Of a stretch of DNA of 64,000 nt, positions 62,068 through 64,000 are shown piece after piece. This DNA comes from Collimonas fungivorans Ter331 (lineage in GTDB: Bacteria > Pseudomonadota > Gammaproteobacteria > Burkholderiales > Burkholderiaceae_D). The notes under the pieces are model-generated. The model saw nothing but the letters and a program-made list of their open reading frames with translations. It did no database searches and was not told where the DNA came from. Location of the stretch: the NCBI RefSeq assembly GCF_000221045.1, contig NC_015856.1, forward strand, positions 496,001 through 560,000, read 5' to 3'. The translations under genes and the position numbers were made by a program. Positions within the stretch are counted from its first letter, which is position 1. The number at the start of each line of letters is the position of its first letter.

Positions 62068-62757
62068 ATGCGACGCATATACCAAACGGCAGTGACTTTG
62101 ACCCTGGCGGCAGCGGCTTCTGCAGCGCTGGCTTTATCGCTCAGCGACCTGAGCAACCAGGACGCCAGCAGCGGCCTGAAAGCCGCCTTGCAAAAAGGCG
62201 CGGATGTTGCCGTGTCCAAGCTGGGCGTCGAGAACGGTTTCCTGAATAACGACAAGGTCAAGATCGGCTTGCCCAGCGTGCTCGATAAAGCCATGCCGCT
62301 GTTGCGGATGACCGGCCAGGGACAGAAGCTGGACGACCTGGTGGTGTCGATGAACCATGCCGCGGAACAGGCGGTGCCGCTGGCCAAGCCCTTGCTGTTG
62401 AATGCGGTCAAATCGATGTCGGTCACGGACGCAAAAAACATCCTGACCGGCGGCGATACCTCGGTGACCGATTTCTTCAAGCAAAAGACTTCGGCGCAGC
62501 TGGGCCAGAAATTCCTGCCTATCGTCAAAGGCGTGACCGACCGCAACGGCTTGTCGGCGCAATACAATTCGGTCATGGGACAAGTCGGCAAGACCGGCAT
62601 GGTGCCGGCCCAGCAGAGTACGGTGGAAGGTTATGTCACGCAACGCGCACTGGACGGCCTGTACACCGTCATCGGCGATGAAGAAAAAGCCATACGCCAG
62701 GATCCGGTCGGCGCCGGCAGCGCGATTATCGGCAAGGTGTTCGGCGCATTGAAGTAA
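62068..62757 (+). CDS. DUF4197 family exported protein
   Basis: 229 residues; signal peptide about 1-25 (TLAAAASAALA). The helical mature part LSDLSNQDASSGLKAALQKG, VKIGLPSVLD and ALDGLYTVIGDEEKAIRQDP matches DUF4197, a periplasmic family of unknown role. GAGGA 5 bases upstream supports the ATG at 62068; an ATG four codons earlier is an alternative. Confidence 0.85.
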   Translation: MRRIYQTAVTLTLAAAASAALALSLSDLSNQDASSGLKAALQKGADVAVSKLGVENGFLNNDKVKIGLPSVLDKAMPLLRMTGQGQKLDDLVVSMNHAAEQAVPLAKPLLLNAVKSMSVTDAKNILTGGDTSVTDFFKQKTSAQLGQKFLPIVKGVTDRNGLSAQYNSVMGQVGKTGMVPAQQSTVEGYVTQRALDGLYTVIGDEEKAIRQDPVGAGSAIIGKVFGALK

Positions 62758-62812
62758 AAGCGCCTTGCAACGATAAACAATAATTTTGTTTGAACTAAGT
62801 TTGACAATAACA

Positions 62813-62835
62813 AAGGGCGCATTGACTGCGCCCTT
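62813..62835. terminator. Hairpin between DUF4197 gene and hpf
   Basis: AAGGGCGCA (62813-62821) pairs with TGCGCCCTT (62827-62835) between two converging genes. T-richness is modest on both sides, so it is a probable rather than certain bidirectional terminator. Confidence 0.65.
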
Positions 62836-62877
62836 GTTCATTTATTGGCGCGAGCCACACAGCTCGCGCAGGCCGGA

Positions 62878-63231
62878 TCAGGTCGCGGCGGCAGGGAGTT
62901 CTTCCGGCAGGTGCTTGATGGCATCGTGCTGGTGGTCTTGCATCTTGTCCTTGTACTTGATCACCTGGCGATCGAGCTTGTCGATCAAGGCGTCGATGGC
63001 GGCATAAAGATCGTGGGCAATGCTTTCGGCATGCAAATCTTTTCCTTTTACGCGCAGATTGATTTCTGCTTTTTGGCGCTTTTCTTTTTCAGTAATCTTG
63101 TCGACCGTCAGGATCACGCTGATATCGATGACCTGGTCGAAATGGCGTTTGATACGCTCTAGTTTGCTTTGTACGTATTCGCGAATGGCAGGGGTTAACT
63201 CGAGGTGATGCCCACTGATGGTGAAGTTCAT
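62878..63231 (-). CDS. hpf: Ribosome hibernation promoting factor, short type
   Basis: 117-residue HPF/YfiA family protein that binds the 30S decoding site in stationary phase and favours 100S dimer formation. [20 protein letters not shown] and the basic helix [17 protein letters not shown] match. It lacks the C-terminal dimerisation domain of long HPF. It lies directly after rpoN, as in many proteobacteria. Confidence 0.95.
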   Translation of the reverse strand: MNFTISGHHLELTPAIREYVQSKLERIKRHFDQVIDISVILTVDKITEKEKRQKAEINLRVKGKDLHAESIAHDLYAAIDALIDKLDRQVIKYKDKMQDHQHDAIKHLPEELPAAAT

Positions 63232-63388
63232 ACAGCGCTCCTATCAAGAATATTGCTGGCGGTCCGGAACGGGATACGCAGGATCTTTAAGCGGACGGTT
63301 CACTACAAACTGTCCTGGCAAGAACCAATGAAACCCGCTTGGTCAGCACACAGCAAGGGTAAGCTTTACAATCAAACCAGAAAAAAAA
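63232..63388 (-). other. rpoN-hpf spacer
   Basis: 157 bases between the rpoN stop and the hpf start. It should contain a ribosome binding site and perhaps a promoter for hpf. I see no clear promoter and no terminator, so readthrough from rpoN is possible. Confidence 0.45.
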
Positions 63389-64000
63389 CTACAAGGCTTT
63401 GCGTAAATTAACTGACGGAATTTTCAGTGCTTCGCGATATTTTGCGACGGTGCGGCGGGCGACCACCATACCTTGTTCCGCAAGCATGTCGGCAATCTTG
63501 CTGTCAGAGAAAGGATTTTTTGTATCTTCCGCTCCTATCAATTGCTTAATGAGTGCCCTGATTGCCGTTGAGGAAGCCTCTCCACCTGCCTCAGTAGCAA
63601 CATGGCTGCCGAAGAAATACTTCAGTTCAAACATCCCGTGGGGAGTGAGCATGTATTTCTGAGTGGTTACACGAGAAATAGTACTCTCGTGTAGTCCCAG
63701 TGTATCAGCTATTTCACGCAACACAAGCGGCCGCATGGCGACCGCCCCGTGCGAAAAGAAATTCCTCTGGCGCTCGACGATCGCCTGCGCCACGCGCAGG
63801 ATGGTGTCGAATCGCTGCCGCATATTCTTGATCAGCCACTTGGCTTCCTGCAGCTGCGAAGTGAGGGCGCCGTCGCCCTTGCTTTGCTTGAGAATGTTGG
63901 CATACAGGACATTTACCCTGAGCCTTGGCATGACGTCGTTGTTCAGCATTACCTGCCAACCCTGCTTGCTGCGCCTGACGATCACGTCCGGCACCACATA
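63389..64000 (-). CDS. rpoN: RNA polymerase sigma-54 factor RpoN, C-terminal part
   Basis: The frame is open to the window edge, so the N-terminal activator-interaction and core-binding regions lie outside. The 204 visible residues include [15 protein letters not shown], the helix-turn-helix region [20 protein letters not shown] and the RpoN box [10 protein letters not shown] that reads the -24 element. Sigma-54 controls nitrogen and other functions with enhancer-binding activators. hpf follows downstream. Confidence 0.96.
   Translation of the reverse strand, partial: YVVPDVIVRRSKQGWQVMLNNDVMPRLRVNVLYANILKQSKGDGALTSQLQEAKWLIKNMRQRFDTILRVAQAIVERQRNFFSHGAVAMRPLVLREIADTLGLHESTISRVTTQKYMLTPHGMFELKYFFGSHVATEAGGEASSTAIRALIKQLIGAEDTKNPFSDSKIADMLAEQGMVVARRTVAKYREALKIPSVNLRKAL

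Overview
The window looks like part of a betaproteobacterial chromosome (Burkholderiales, probably Oxalobacteraceae, with a Collimonas-like flavour). Reasons: rpoC lies just before the str, S10, spc and alpha ribosomal operons; infA sits between secY and rpmJ; cytochrome c maturation is of the ResB/CcsB (system II) type next to a cytochrome c4; HemB is the aspartate-rich metal-binding form; rpoN/hpf and mrcA/pilMNOPQ/aroK-aroB/dgt form blocks typical of the group; and there are three copies of DUF2827, a family I associate mainly with Burkholderiales. The genus is an inference. I saw no rRNA, tRNA, CRISPR array, IS element or prophage.

Layout. 1-3905: rpoC without its N-terminus, closed by a strong terminator. 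3968-6687: a minus-strand insert (RelB-like orphan antitoxin, phosphoethanolamine-transferase-like membrane enzyme), then the str promoter. 6688-26115: rpsL-rpsG-fusA-tuf-rpsJ, rplC to rpsQ, rplN to rpsK, rpsD-rpoA-rplQ, ending in a terminator. This block is conventional in gene content, but its gaps hold promoters and strong, sometimes overlapping hairpins, notably before rpsJ, rplC, rplN, rpsD and rplQ. 26165-29157: cutA, dsbD and a 1-Cys peroxiredoxin. 29236-35233 (minus strand): CorA-type transporter, sterol-desaturase-family enzyme, Fur-boxed TonB-dependent receptor, hemB. 35472-42961: engB (minus), cytochrome c4, resB, ccsB, a HAD phosphatase and msrP-msrQ. 42928-45256 (minus): outer-membrane barrel protein, lysA, lptM. 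45298-51057: cyaY, then a five-gene accessory run: a MORN-repeat secreted protein, an unknown secreted protein and three tandem DUF2827 proteins. 51117-64000: mrcA (minus), pilMNOPQ, a fused aroK-aroB gene, dgt, a DUF4197 protein, then hpf and the 3' part of rpoN (minus).

How it fits together. Most of the window is core machinery: transcription and translation, heme and cytochrome c assembly, periplasmic thiol and methionine-sulfoxide repair (dsbD, peroxiredoxin, msrPQ), peptidoglycan synthesis and the type IV pilus assembly complex. The least explained part is the DUF2827 run at 45905-51057, probably an envelope glycan or surface-modification module. The other structural oddities are the in-frame AroK-AroB fusion and the RNA-leader architecture inside the ribosomal block.
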